Below, piece by piece: positions 11,648 to 20,330 of a stretch of 64,000 bases of DNA. The position numbers and the translations under genes were made by a program. The notes below the pieces were generated by a model that ran no database searches, had not been told where the DNA came from, and worked only from the letters and a program-made list of their open reading frames with translations. How positions within the stretch are numbered: position 1 is the stretch's first letter; each line of letters starts with the position of its first letter. The DNA comes from Lytechinus pictus (Eukaryota > Echinodermata > Echinoidea > Temnopleuroida > Toxopneustidae): assembly GCF_037042905.1 (NCBI RefSeq), contig NC_087249.1, positions 14,317,901 to 14,381,900 on the forward strand, in the 5' to 3' direction.

Positions 11648-12220
11648 TATGGCGCGCCGTTTGACCAATAATTCAGATAAACACTGTTTATCGCCGATAA
11701 ACAGTGTTTATCGCCGAAAAACACTGTTTATCGAGCGATAAACACTGTTTATCAAGCGATAAACACTGTTTATCGAGAGAAACTATGTTTATCGACTGAA
11801 AAACACAGTTTCTCTCGATAAACAGTGTTTATCGCCGAAAAACACTGTTTATCGCCGATAAACACTGTTTATCGAGAGAAACTGTGTTTATCAGTCGAAA
11901 AACATAGTTTCTCTCGATAAACACTGTTTATCGCCGATAAACACTGTTTTTCGGCGATAAACAATGTTTATCAAGCGATAAACACTGTTTATCGAGAGAA
12001 ACTGTGTTTTTCAGTCGATAAACATAGTTTCTCTCGATAAACAGTGTTTATCGCTTGATAAACATTGGAATTATCGCCGATAAACAGTGTTTTTCGGCGA
12101 TAAACACTGTTTTTCGAGAGAAACTATGTTTTTCGACTGATAAACACAGTTTCTCTCGATAAACAGTGTTTATCGGCGATAAACACTGTTTATCTGATTT
12201 ATTGGGCAAATGGCGCGCAC
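11648..12220. repeat. palindrome-array element A (GATAAACA-S-TGTTTATC units)
   Basis: The element begins TATGGCGCGCCGTTTGACCA and ends with a degenerate inverse (TTATTGGGCAAATGGCGCGC). The 570 bp between consist almost entirely of a 17-bp palindrome, GATAAACA-C/G-TGTTTATC, about 18 copies by eye, joined by three- or four-base spacers (GCC, GGC, AAGC, GAGC) at a 20-21 bp pitch. Four longer 42-bp hairpins (GAGAGAAACTATGTTT ... AAACACAGTTTCTCTC) interrupt the series. Each half-unit ATAAACA fits the forkhead consensus RYMAACA. TA next to TGGCGCGCC at the left end would fit a 2-bp TA duplication. There is no coding sense. Function is unknown. Confidence 0.8.
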
Positions 12221-12221
12221 T

Positions 12222-12595
12222 TATGGCGCGCCGTTTGACCAATAATTCAGATAAACACTGTTTATCGCCGATAAACAGTGTTTATCGCCGAAAAACACTG
12301 TTTATCGAGCGATAAACACTGTTTATCAAGCGATAAACACTGTTTATCAAGCGATAAACACTGTTTATCGAGAAAAACTATGTTTATCGACTGAAAAACA
12401 CAGTTTCTCTCGATAAACAGTGTTTATCGCCGAAAAACACTGTTTATCGCCGATAAACACTGTTTATCGAGAGAAACTGTGTTTATCAGTCGAAAAACAT
12501 AGTTTCTCTCGATAAACAGTGTTTATCGCCGATAAACACTGTTTATCGGCGATAAACAGTGTTTATCTGAATTATTGGTCAAACGGCGCGCCATA
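12222..12595. repeat. palindrome-array element B
   Basis: Begins TATGGCGCGCCGTTTGACCA and ends with its exact reverse complement TGGTCAAACGGCGCGCCATA once the outer arms are paired. The interior has about 12 copies of the 17-bp palindrome and two of the 42-bp hairpins in the same order as element A, so A and B are copies of one element that differ by internal expansion or deletion. Flanking words TGTACCGT occur on both sides of the A+B block (11639 and 12598), as if the block interrupts one copy of the surrounding repeat. Confidence 0.8.
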
Positions 12596-12837
12596 AATGT
12601 ACCGTTGCACGGCTTTAGGAGGTGACGTCACAATACGATTCAATTCTTTGCGCTCAGTAAAAATGCAGGTGCAATACGCGTATAGCCTGCTGGCTAAATG
12701 CGCAATGCTGCCCGAGGTGTTCGCTTGTGGGATTTTGCTTTTCGCTTTCCATATTTTTGCTCCCTTTTCATAGATTACTGCAGGAAAAACTCTTTGTTTT
12801 TTCATAAATTCGCTTAACTCCGAGGCGTTGTACAACA

Positions 12838-12990
12838 CAAATAGCGAATATTCTTATTCGTGCAATGGTGCGAGATTTCGCATTCGGTGAAAGAAAGAAA
12901 CACTCTATTCAACTCGGCTAACGCCTCGTTGAATAGAGCATCTTTCTTTCACCTCATGCGAAATCTCGCACCATATATTCGCTATTTGTA
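12838..12990. repeat. long perfect-type hairpin (copy 1)
   Basis: The left arm GTGCGAGATTTCGCAT and GGTGAAAGAAAG pairs with CTTTCTTTCACC and ATGCGAAATCTCGCAC; the inner CTCTATTCAAC pairs with GTTGAATAGAG. The stem is about 65-75 bp with a loop of only a few bases near 12920 (GGCTAACGCC). AATAGCGAATA at the left end mirrors TATTCGCTATT at the right end. Confidence 0.75.
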
Positions 12991-13171
12991 TACCGTTGCA
13001 CGGCTTGAGGAGGTGACGTCACAATACGATTTAATTAATTGCGCTCAGTAAAAATGAAGGTGCAATACGCGTATAAAAAATAAGTATTTTTGCTTCCTTT
13101 TCATAAATTACTACAGGGAAAAACTCTTGTTTTTTCATATTTTCGCTAAATTCCGAGGCGTTGTACAACAC

Positions 13172-13313
13172 AAATAGCAAATATTCTTATTCGTGCAATG
13201 GTGCTAGCTTAGATTTCGCATTCGGTAAAAGAAAGAGAATAGAGCATCTTTCTTTCACCTCATGCGAAATCTCGCACCATCGCACTCATGCCTATTCGCT
13301 ATTCGTATATTGA
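13172..13313. repeat. long hairpin (copy 2)
   Basis: Same design as 12838-12990: AGATTTCGCATTCGG and AAAGAAAG pair with CTTTCTTTCACC and ATGCGAAATCT, with AATAGCAAATA and TATTCGCTATT at the ends. Its inner CTCTATTCAAC stem is lost, so the loop is different, and small insertions show it is diverging. Confidence 0.65.
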
Positions 13314-13436
13314 TGATGATAAATACGAAGGAGATATGTTAATATTAATACATGTGCTAGAGTCTTCTCTATCACATGGTAGAGAGAAATGCAATTTTTG
13401 CACATGCTTGAGCGAACACTTATATTTTTCTAAATC

Positions 13437-13456
13437 TTTTTTTTTTTTGGGGGGGG
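13437..13456 (+). repeat. poly-T/poly-G junction
   Basis: About 12 T followed by eight G. Similar T-run/G-run junctions occur at 4703-4726 and 21962-21990, and on the opposite strand at 31494-31515. Confidence 0.7.
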
Positions 13457-13507
13457 CAGGGGTCAAGGTTGTCAAAAGTGGATTGCTCTATAGGGTACTG
13501 TCACAGT

Positions 13508-13640
13508 ACTATTATTATTATTATCATCATCATCATCATTGTTAGTATTAGTAGTAGTAGTATTATTGTTGTTGTTATTATTATCATTATTTATTGTTAT
13601 TATTGTTCTTGTTATTATTATTATCAGTATTATTATTAAG
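13508..13640 (+). repeat. compound ATT/ATC/GTT/GTA microsatellite
   Basis: Imperfect trinucleotide repeats of ATT, ATC, GTA and GTT. Open frames here encode only homopolymer-like Tyr/His/Asn/Leu/Ile stretches and are not genes. Confidence 0.9.
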
Positions 13641-14574
13641 AGGAGAGAAAAAGGAGATGGTAAAAATGTAAAAAAGAAGGAAGAAGAGTATAGACAGGTC
13701 TTCAATTCAATTGATAAAAATATTACATTACTTTCATGTTTATTCCTTCTTCCTCACCCCGGTCGTTCATTAAAACAGCTTGGCGGCGCCCCTTACGGTG
13801 AAAGAAATTGTAAACTAAGCATTTGTATTCTTATCTACTTCAAATATTTATTCGTGCTGCTCGGGGTAGATTTAAAGCAACCAAAGGTCATCGAGTCGAA
13901 CATTGCTACACATGGATAGCTGAAGATAATTCACTCGTTTTGCATTCAACCATTGTCTTTAATTTACAACTCTGATATTGGGCAACGAATGTCAAAGACT
14001 ACCATCAACATCAACAAAGGTATGATTTTTTCTTCTTTTTCACTCTGACAATACGTTAAATGAGATTAGCATTATATGAGAACAAAATGTATGTTCGTTG
14101 TAAGTTCCATTCATCGCCTTTAACAATCGGGCCAAGTAAAGTGCCCTTTGTGTCACGAATATTGCATGAATATAATTATATAGTTTCTATATTCCTTTAC
14201 CCTTCACCATATTCAAATTCTATGTACAGTTATAAACAAAAGTCGCCCTTGATCCCCCGAAAGCTTTCCGAAAGCAAATTGAAATACAAAGTATTTATTT
14301 CAGTACTAATCATGCTAATGGGCTGAAGAAATTAAAAAAATCACATCACGTTCGTATAATGATTTGATATAATTCATAGAATAATTATTTGATGTCGTTC
14401 ATCGAACGTTTTGATATGATCGTTCTTTTGTTGTCATCCACATACCGATGTGATGTCGTACTAACACAACTTTTTGATGTCTTGATTAGTTGTTAATAGA
14501 ACGATTGATGTCGGTCTTAGAATGGTTTGATGTCGCGATTTAATAGGACCATATATCTGTCAAAGACATTCAAA
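13641..14574. other. upstream flank of the DHRS11-like gene; recurrent GATGTCG motif
   Basis: No coding gene recognised. GATGTCG (one copy GATGTCT) occurs five times within 145 bp, at 14391, 14452, 14476, 14507 and 14529. A splice-donor-like AAAG/GTATGA lies at 14019/14020 and could end a non-coding first exon of the dehydrogenase gene, whose start codon directly follows an acceptor-like AACAG. Both points are inference. Confidence 0.35.
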
Positions 14575-14970
14575 GGCGCATTTTGGGAGGAGCCAGCCTG
14601 CCCAGCCAATCTGGGTCGCCTAGAAGGGCGTGCACACAGAACTGTGACCTGCAGGTCTCTCCTCCCGATATAACTGATTGGGGGAAATGCAGGTGGACCA
14701 CTACACCGGGGTTCCCCCTATACGAATAGTGCATTGGGTTCTTAACGTGCAAAGGTGGTGACTCTCCCTTACACGGGGCCTCCATTTAACGCCCTATCCG
14801 AGGGACGGAGTGCTTTCCACTGCAACATTGCCGGCATCTATAATTATGAAACAGGGGAGAGACGTTTACACACAACGCACTGGCTTCACTCATCCGCCCG
14901 GGGTGGACTCGAACCCACGATCTTTGGTTCGACAGGCAGACGCTTTAGCGACTGAGCCAACTTTGCTCTA
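14575..14970 (-). mobile_element. tRNA-derived SINE
   Basis: Read on the minus strand from about 14970, the head contains an A-box-like TTGGCTCAGTCGCTAAAGCG and a B box GGGTTCGAGTCC (14905-14916), with tRNA-like spacing but without a foldable full tRNA. The GC-rich body continues to about 14575. The layout resembles the sea-urchin SURF1-type SINE (family knowledge; not verified). It sits about 50 bp upstream of the DHRS11-like start codon. The left limit is approximate. Confidence 0.7.
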
Positions 14971-15017
14971 ATATCGTTCATGTATATCAACTTTTTTGTT
15001 TATTTATTATTAAACAG

Positions 15018-15149
15018 ATGGATCGTTGGAGAGGAAGACTAGCGTTGGTGACAGGTGCATCAGAAGGAATAGGAGAGGCTATCTCTCGCCTTCTTGTCAA
15101 ACATGGTATGAAGGTGGTCGGATGCGCAAGAAATAGTAGAAAATTAGAG
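15018..15149 (+). CDS. DHRS11: DHRS11-like exon 1 (aa 1-44)
   Basis: ATG follows ATTATTAAACAG, so it may itself sit at a splice acceptor. The exon encodes the first beta strand and the TGASEGIG loop and ends phase 0 at AAATTAGAG/GTCAGT. Confidence 0.9.
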
Positions 15150-18100
15150 GTCAGTGATCCCGTGTATAAGTTAGTCACCAATCATAGAGCTATAATAGCT
15201 CTATGCACCAATCATTCATCCTCATATGAACAAATGCAATTGGGTGGACCTGAGATCACCATGAGTAACGTACGTGCACCGTGCCTTGTGCACAGCGCTT
15301 CATCACCACTTTCATGTTACCTATCGTTTGTGGTCATGGTGGTGATAACTAAATAGCATGTTATCACCTGTTGCAATCTATCGCAAGCGGCGATAATATA
15401 ACGTGTGAATGACATAAATACTGATCGAATTATTTTCTTTCTCTTTCTTTCTTTGATTCTATGTGTGTTTTTCTTTCTTTCTTTCTTTTTTTCCCTTTTT
15501 CTTTTTTGTCTTTCTTTCTGGCTGTCTTTCCTTTTACAATTGTTTAATTATTCATGTATTCATTTGTTAATTAATCAAATGAATTGTTTATTTATTCATT
15601 TATTTATCTATTCATTCATTTATTAATTAATTAATTCGTTTATATAAGTTTTCATTGAAAAGACCGGGTTGTCCCGTTCAAATCAAATGACATGCTTTGC
15701 AAAGGAACCCAACATGTCGCATGTACAATGCATACTAAACATGACAAATTAATTCAAATTCAAATAAGAGGGTTTTTTTTTCAAACTTTAAAAAAAATAT
15801 GATTTTTCGATATGAACTAGACAAAATCATTTGTCATAAAAATATTATTTTATTTAACAGAAGAAGGCGTAGTTCCCTGAAAGCAAAATCTTGTGACGGG
15901 ATTTAAATATGATATCAAAACTAATTTCTATCGTACCTGTAGGCAATAGAAGATGAGCTGAAGGCAGAAGGTGGCTGTTTCATCCCCATCCAATGTGATC
16001 TATCTGAAAGGGATCAGATCTACGCCATGTTTGAAAAGATCAAGACCGAACATGGCGGTGTAGATGTTTGTATTAACAATGCAGGAATGGCTTTTCCATC
16101 ATCGCTACTCGATGGTACACCAGAAGAATGGCAAAAAGCATTAGATGTAAGTTTATCAAGATAGAAAATTAGATGGATGGATGGATAGATAGATAGATAG
16201 ATATAGATAGATAGATAAAATAAGACACTTAATAATAAAATAACTAAATGACTAACTTAATATGTAAAGACCTATAAATGAACTTACTAAATAATCATAC
16301 AAAAACTAACGCACTAAATAGTTAAAAGGAAAAATAAATAATTTATTAAAAACTAACTAAATGAATGATTAAATAAGTAACTGAATTACAAAACACATGT
16401 AGATAAATAGATAACTAACTAGATGAAAAAAATTATGAATAATAAATGAATTAATTATTAAATCAATTTGATTTTCAGGTTAATGTGATTGCTGTATGTC
16501 TATGCACGAACCTGTCTATCCAACATATGAAGGACAAAGGAGTTGACGATGGGCATATTGTTGTGCTTAACAGGTAACATACAATTCACATGGGTTGTTG
16601 ATCCGGAAAGGAGGAGGAGGTGGAGGTTGATGATTAATATCTTTTATCATCACCATCATCATCATCATTATTATTGTTATCATCACCATCATCATCGGTA
16701 TTATCATTATTATTATTACTATCATTATCATCATCATCATCATCGTCGTCATCATTATTATTAGCATATCATAATTATTCATCTAGACCCAGCCGGGGTA
16801 ATAATAATAGCAGGGCCCGCTGCTGGGAGAACAGTTTTCAGAACTAAAGTGGCTACCCTGGGTAAATATGCCGTTATTATTATTATTATTATTATTGTTT
16901 TTTATCATTAATTAAATTGTTATTATTATAATCATAATTAGCGTTATCACAATTAGTTATAATCATCCTAATAGATATAAGCCTAAGTTAACTCGAAACG
17001 TTTTAATCGAGCTGAAACATGTAGACCTGCATATGTAGATTTAAGGTCAACATTGTCGAACAATTTTTGTGTGTATGCGTGTGTCTTTTTCATTTTTTAT
17101 TTATTATATTATCATATCTATATTTAGCTTGGGAGGACATCGTTTCATACAAGGCGCCAATCATCTCCATTTCTACGGCGGTACAAAACACATGGTGACA
17201 GCCTTGACAGAAGGCTACAGGGATGAACTGAGGCAGAGGAAGTCCAAGATCAGAGTCTCGGTATAGCTATGTTTTCTCTCTTGTTTTGGTGGGGGGGGGG
17301 GGGGCTGGAAAACCTCCTTAGTTATGGCGGATCCAACATTTCATGAAAAAAGAAGGGGTTAATGATTATTGATAATCATAATAATTTTATTTACATAGCG
17401 CTTGTTCCAAATGATACACATTGTTAATTGCATAAAACAAGTTAAATTTTATAGTCATACTGCTGGTCATACTGGGCTCTGTAACACAAAGATTAGCGAT
17501 CAATCGCTAAATGAACTGACCAATCATTATCAATTTTACACGCGCTTTAAAATTAAAATACTGATCAGGGACCAATCAGTGCAGTTCTTTCATATTTGCA
17601 ATTCATAGGAATGACATAGAAAGGAGCAGAGCATTGTTATCAATTATCAATATATTTGTTCAAGGCTATTTCTCCAGGGTTAGTCGAGAGTGAGTTCGTG
17701 GTTCGGATGAACCCTGAGGACCCAGAGAAAGGGAGGAAACTGCTCCAAACACGACCGGTAAGTAGCCTTACACTAGAAGAAAACAAGCAAACAAAGATTG
17801 AGAGCACAATTTAACAATAAACAAATAAAAATCTTGATCTGGTATTGGTGCCTGTCATTGGATCATAATTTACGTAACCAAAGGAGGAGCCACTGAGCTA
17901 GTCTGCTGTGCAAACCTGAATGTGCGGCCTACTCATGCCTTGTGTACTGAAGGCACTCTCGCTCGAAACAGCAAGTTTTGTATGTGCTAGTCTTAGCGTT
18001 GAGACACACTTGCTGATCAAAGTTTCAATCAGGGTCTGTGCCTGCAGACTACCACTGAGCTGCGGGAGCTGAGGGGGTTGATCCCTACCTCTTCAGAAAC

Positions 18101-18973
18101 AACAACGCAAAATAACCATCTTATTATTATTTTTTTTTTGCATGATAACTTGATAAGCCCCCCGGGGTCAGCCCCCACCTCCCTCCAAACCGTTCCGCGG
18201 CCCCTGCCAATATTGTAAGTCCCGGGGCTATTAAGATTCAATGCAACGTTCAAATTAGCCTCGTCCCTTTTGCAACGTCATCCAAGTCTTGAGTGACTTG
18301 TCTAATTATCTGATGTCGTATTGCGTATCGTATGCCCTACTAGTCACTTGGAAGAAAACATTTGCTTGATCTGCTGCTGTTTTGACATCGTTTTTTTTTT
18401 TAACAGTGCCTCAAGAGAGAAGATATTGCCGAACTCGTAGTCATGGTCTTACAAGTCCCTCCAAATGTACAGGTATCAAAATTAAACACTTTAGACAATA
18501 ATATGATAATAATGCTAATAATGATGATGATGCTGATGATGATGATGATGATAACAGAAGAATTAATTAATTAATAATGGCTTTCTATATCTATATGCTA
18601 CCTTTTGCACCCTCAGAATTTGTTAAATCAACTTAAAGTTGGTTCGAGTATGAATTTAGCAAATGGTAAAAAAAATGCATCAAAAATTGATTTGGGAATA
18701 GTTTAACCGGTCGTTGGTTGGTTCATATGTAAACTAACTTTGGGGTTGGTTAAAAAGATTCTGAGAGAGTTGCCAATTCGTTCGACAGTTTTGTGTATGT
18801 GTTAAGATTCACCTGACCCGATAAATGTTATTCTTATAATCAATATTATTTTATTACTATTATTTTTACTATTTGTATTACATTATTTTTTATAGTATTG
18901 TATTATTTGTTTGGTCCTCATTATTTTTCAGATCCATGATATACTCGTTAGAGACACAGACCAAGTGATGTAA
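15018..18973 (+). CDS. DHRS11: DHRS11-like short-chain dehydrogenase/reductase, seven exons
   Basis: Joining 15018-15149, 15943-16146, 16479-16573, 17128-17260, 17665-17757, 18407-18472 and 18932-18973 gives 254 aa, close to the ~260 aa of vertebrate DHRS11, with every junction in frame. Classical SDR features: TGASEGIG dinucleotide-binding loop (residues 12-19), VVGCAR with the Arg expected for NADPH (33-38), NNAG (89-92), Ser144, the YGGTK catalytic Tyr160/Lys164 pair, and ISPG (about 190-193). MDRWRGRLALVTGA at the start matches the family's WRxRLALVTGA. Vertebrate DHRS11 is a cytosolic NADPH-dependent ketosteroid and carbonyl reductase; the substrate here is unknown, and farnesol dehydrogenase-type activity is possible. 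No signal peptide or membrane segment. Compact introns (331-792 bp) are filled with microsatellites and a MITE. Confidence 0.9.
15150..15942 (+). other. DHRS11-like intron 1
   Basis: GT-AG intron of 793 bp. A T/C-rich stretch with TTTCTTTC runs at about 15430-15530, followed by TTTATTCAT-type repeats to 15640. No coding content. Confidence 0.8.
15943..16146 (+). CDS. DHRS11: DHRS11-like exon 2 (aa 45-112)
   Basis: Follows the acceptor CTGTAG and ends at TTAGAT/GTAAGT, phase 0. It encodes CDLSERDQI (adenine-side Asp) and the NNAG motif at 89-92. Confidence 0.9.
16171..16217 (+). repeat. GATG/GATA microsatellite in intron 2
   Basis: Tetranucleotide run of ATGG then ATAG units just after exon 2; the rest of the 332-bp intron is A-rich with AACTAAATGA-like words. 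Confidence 0.85.
16479..16573 (+). CDS. DHRS11: DHRS11-like exon 3 (aa 113-143 plus split codon)
   Basis: Acceptor TTTTCAG/GTTAATG; donor AACAG/GTAACA. Encodes VNVIAVCLCT, the conserved helix start, and DDGHIVVLN. The last AG joins C of exon 4 to make Ser144, the likely catalytic serine. Confidence 0.88.
16649..16764 (+). repeat. TCA/TTA microsatellite in intron 3
   Basis: Compound imperfect (CAT)n/(TTA)n run. The open frames through it are poly-His/Tyr or poly-Met/Ile and are artefacts. Confidence 0.9.
16782..16902 (+). repeat. SINE-like core with (ATT)n tail in intron 3
   Basis: A short GC-rich block (CCAGCCGGGGTAATAATAAT ... GCAGGGCCCGCTG ... GTGGCTACCCTGGGTAAATA) is followed directly by (ATT)n at 16873-16899. 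A conserved block ending in a simple-repeat tail is typical of a SINE 3' part; no tRNA-like head is visible, so it would be 5'-truncated. Confidence 0.45.
17128..17260 (+). CDS. DHRS11: DHRS11-like exon 4 (aa 144-188)
   Basis: Acceptor TATTTAG/CTTGGG; donor GTCTCG/GTATAG. Encodes GGHRF, the catalytic HFYGGTKH (Tyr160, Lys164) and VTALTEGYRDEL. One residue longer between Ser144 and Tyr160 than in the vertebrate family members I recall. Confidence 0.9.
17261..17664 (+). other. DHRS11-like intron 4
   Basis: Carries a 14-base G run at 17290 and an AT-rich repeat-like block at 17357-17620 (ATTTACATAGCGCTTGTTCC) with no partner found. No coding content. Confidence 0.7.
17665..17757 (+). CDS. DHRS11: DHRS11-like exon 5 (aa 189-219)
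   Basis: The start was set by the family motif AISPGLVESEF, which requires the acceptor TTCAAG at 17659-17664 rather than the CCAG at 17674-17677. Donor CGACCG/GTAAGT. Contains the SDR PG motif and DPEKGRK. Confidence 0.85.
17758..18406 (+). other. DHRS11-like intron 5
   Basis: 649-bp intron. 18030-18240 is GC-richer (CCCCCCGGGGTCAGCCCCCA) and may be a repeat fragment, but I could not assign it. A polypyrimidine T tract precedes the acceptor at 18406. Confidence 0.7.
18407..18472 (+). CDS. DHRS11: DHRS11-like exon 6 (aa 220-241)
   Basis: Acceptor TTTTAACAG; donor GTACAG/GTATCA. Encodes CLKREDIAELVVMVLQVPPN, the C-terminal 'P-E/R-D-(I/V)-A' helix common to classical SDRs. Confidence 0.9.
18506..18555 (+). 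repeat. TAA/TGA microsatellite in intron 6
   Basis: Imperfect (AAT)n then (GAT)n run immediately after exon 6. Confidence 0.85.
18612..18765. mobile_element. small MITE in the last DHRS11-like intron
   Basis: CTCAGAATTTGTTAAATCAA at the left end is mirrored by TTGGTTAAAAAGATTCTGAG at the right end, giving inverted repeats of about 25-30 bp with mismatches around a 154-bp segment. Non-coding. Confidence 0.5.
18932..18973 (+). CDS. DHRS11: DHRS11-like exon 7 (aa 242-254 and stop)
   Basis: Acceptor ATTTTTCAG/ATCCATG; encodes IHDILVRDTDQVM and stops with TAA at 18971. The family ends similarly (GDI.MRPTEQ). Confidence 0.88.
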   Translation: MHDILVRDTDQVM

Positions 18974-19460
18974 AAGAGTGGTGGTTATTTTACCTGACTG
19001 CTAAGAAACGATAAATGCGTGTTACTAAGTATAGCCAGAGGCCGACGGTTAAGGTCCTCTCCGAAGGACGTTTGTACAGATAAACAGTAAGCAGCATAGA
19101 GAAGATGAAAATCAGCGGAGTTTGATGTTGAGCTTGGAAGCTTTTGCTCGAATGCTACCCAGGGTGTAGAGAAAGGACATAAATTGTATGGGCGATGACT
19201 GGGACAATACTTATTGCCCCAGGCATCGACGATTTGAGTCGTCGACGTATTAAACGCCGCATGCATTAAAGCGGAAAATAATCATATACTGATCAATCAT
19301 CATTACTGGAAATTGTCAATTTGTTTAATGTATCGTTTACTTAAAATCTATTTGTTAATTTGATCTTTTTTATGTACAACTTACCTAATTTGCAGATAAA
19401 CCCCAAGTAAAATACTATTCATCAAATCATACTAGCAAGTAGGAGTAGTAATAGTTGCTG
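18974..19460 (+). other. 3' flank of the DHRS11-like gene
   Basis: Probable 3' UTR and flank. ATTAAA-type hexamers occur near 19249 and 19265 as candidate poly(A) signals. The GC-richer 19020-19265 might instead be a repeat fragment; nothing decides it. Confidence 0.4.
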
Positions 19461-19502
19461 TATGATAGGTAGTAGTAGTAGTAGTAGTAGTATGAAGAAG
19501 AG

Positions 19503-19558
<56 letters not shown>

Positions 19559-19710
19559 ACATACTGTTATTATTAACCTCCAATTTAAATGCTGAGCGCC
19601 GAGTGAGAAGGCAGAAGATCCAATTGTTATAAGTATGTGCTATGACTCGGCCGCCGGATCGAACCCATGCACGACATCCCGTTCATGAGGCGGACGCTCG
19701 ACCACTGACG
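19461..19710 (-). mobile_element. tRNA-derived SINE with (TAC)n tail
   Basis: On the minus strand the head near 19710 reads CGTCAGTGGTCGAGCGTCCG with a B box GGGTTCGATCC near 19660. The body runs to about 19562 and ends in a long (TAC)n tail (GTA on +, 19464-19558). Head, body and simple-repeat tail in this order indicate a full-length SINE copy whose tail expanded into a microsatellite. Confidence 0.7.
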
Positions 19711-20129
19711 ATATGTTTTTTTTTAATTAAATCTAAATAAACAATTGCATAATCTTCTATATTTTATGATTCCTCTTTTTTTCTAAATTTTCTTAGTTCT
19801 TTTTAACCATTTGAAAAATAGAGAGGGAGATAGAAAAAGAGTGATGAGCAAGGTTGGGCTCGCTCAAATAAAAGGTAATTGATCAATTAATGACCTTCCT
19901 TATACAATTAAATCATCAAGTAGCCTTTGTACTTTTTATGAAATCTTAATCAGAAAAGTCAATCTTGCCCTGATCTGTAAATAATAGTGTGACAAGGCGG
20001 GTGTGGTGTAAGGTTGGGTGGAGGGCAGGTTTCGGGGAGGGGTGATGATATCTTACAAAGTTTTCTTTTTTCCATTATTGTTTTTCATTATTTTTGTTAA
20101 TGTCAAATATCTTGCTTGGATTTGTAATC

Positions 20130-20330
20130 ATGCTTTTCTTTTTGCCATGTACAGTATCTTTTGTTATGTATGCTCTGGACCCCAGGGAAGACCAGCGTTG
20201 TTATATTAACAAAGCTGCGTGGGCTTATCCAGCCATTTCACAATACCTTTCATTTTTATTATGTACGTACATTTACCTTGTATTGCTTTTTTTTAATGTT
20301 GTGATATGGAAAATAAATACCAATACCAAT
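20130..20330 (+). repeat. possible retroposon 3' end
   Basis: CTCTGGACCCCAGGGAAGACCAGC followed by an AT-rich run and GGAAAATAAATACCAATACC resembles an invertebrate LINE 3' end with an AATAAA signal and a short repeat tail. No reverse transcriptase frame is present. The layout parallels 1455-1712. Confidence 0.35.

Larger units (their letters stand above)
12597..13320. repeat. ~391-bp tandem duplication with long hairpins and TGACGTCA sites
   Basis: ACCGTTGCACGGCTTTAGGA at 12601 recurs at 12992 (ACCGTTGCACGGCTTGAGGA), and the downstream order is the same in both: GAGGTGACGTCACAATACGA, GCGCTCAGTAAAAATG, GGTGCAATACGCGTATA, then a GGCGTTGTACAACACAAATA block, then a hairpin. Each copy therefore holds one CRE-like TGACGTCA palindrome and one MluI-like ACGCGT. 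The second copy is shorter before the hairpin. Confidence 0.75.

Noticed and set aside
11440-12600. CRISPR-like array
   Set aside because: The repeats are palindromes with three- or four-base spacers, no unique spacers exist, and the genome is eukaryotic.
14880-14970. Possible minus-strand tRNA gene
   Set aside because: A- and B-box words are present, but a full cloverleaf is not, and a SINE body follows; the same applies at 19650, 32200 and 51540.
17128-17260. Apparent loss of the SDR catalytic serine (Gly at the NxSxG second position)
   Set aside because: The Ser of the Asn-Ser pair (Ser144, made across the exon 3/4 junction) is kept and is probably the serine used in this family; only one extra residue separates it from Tyr160.
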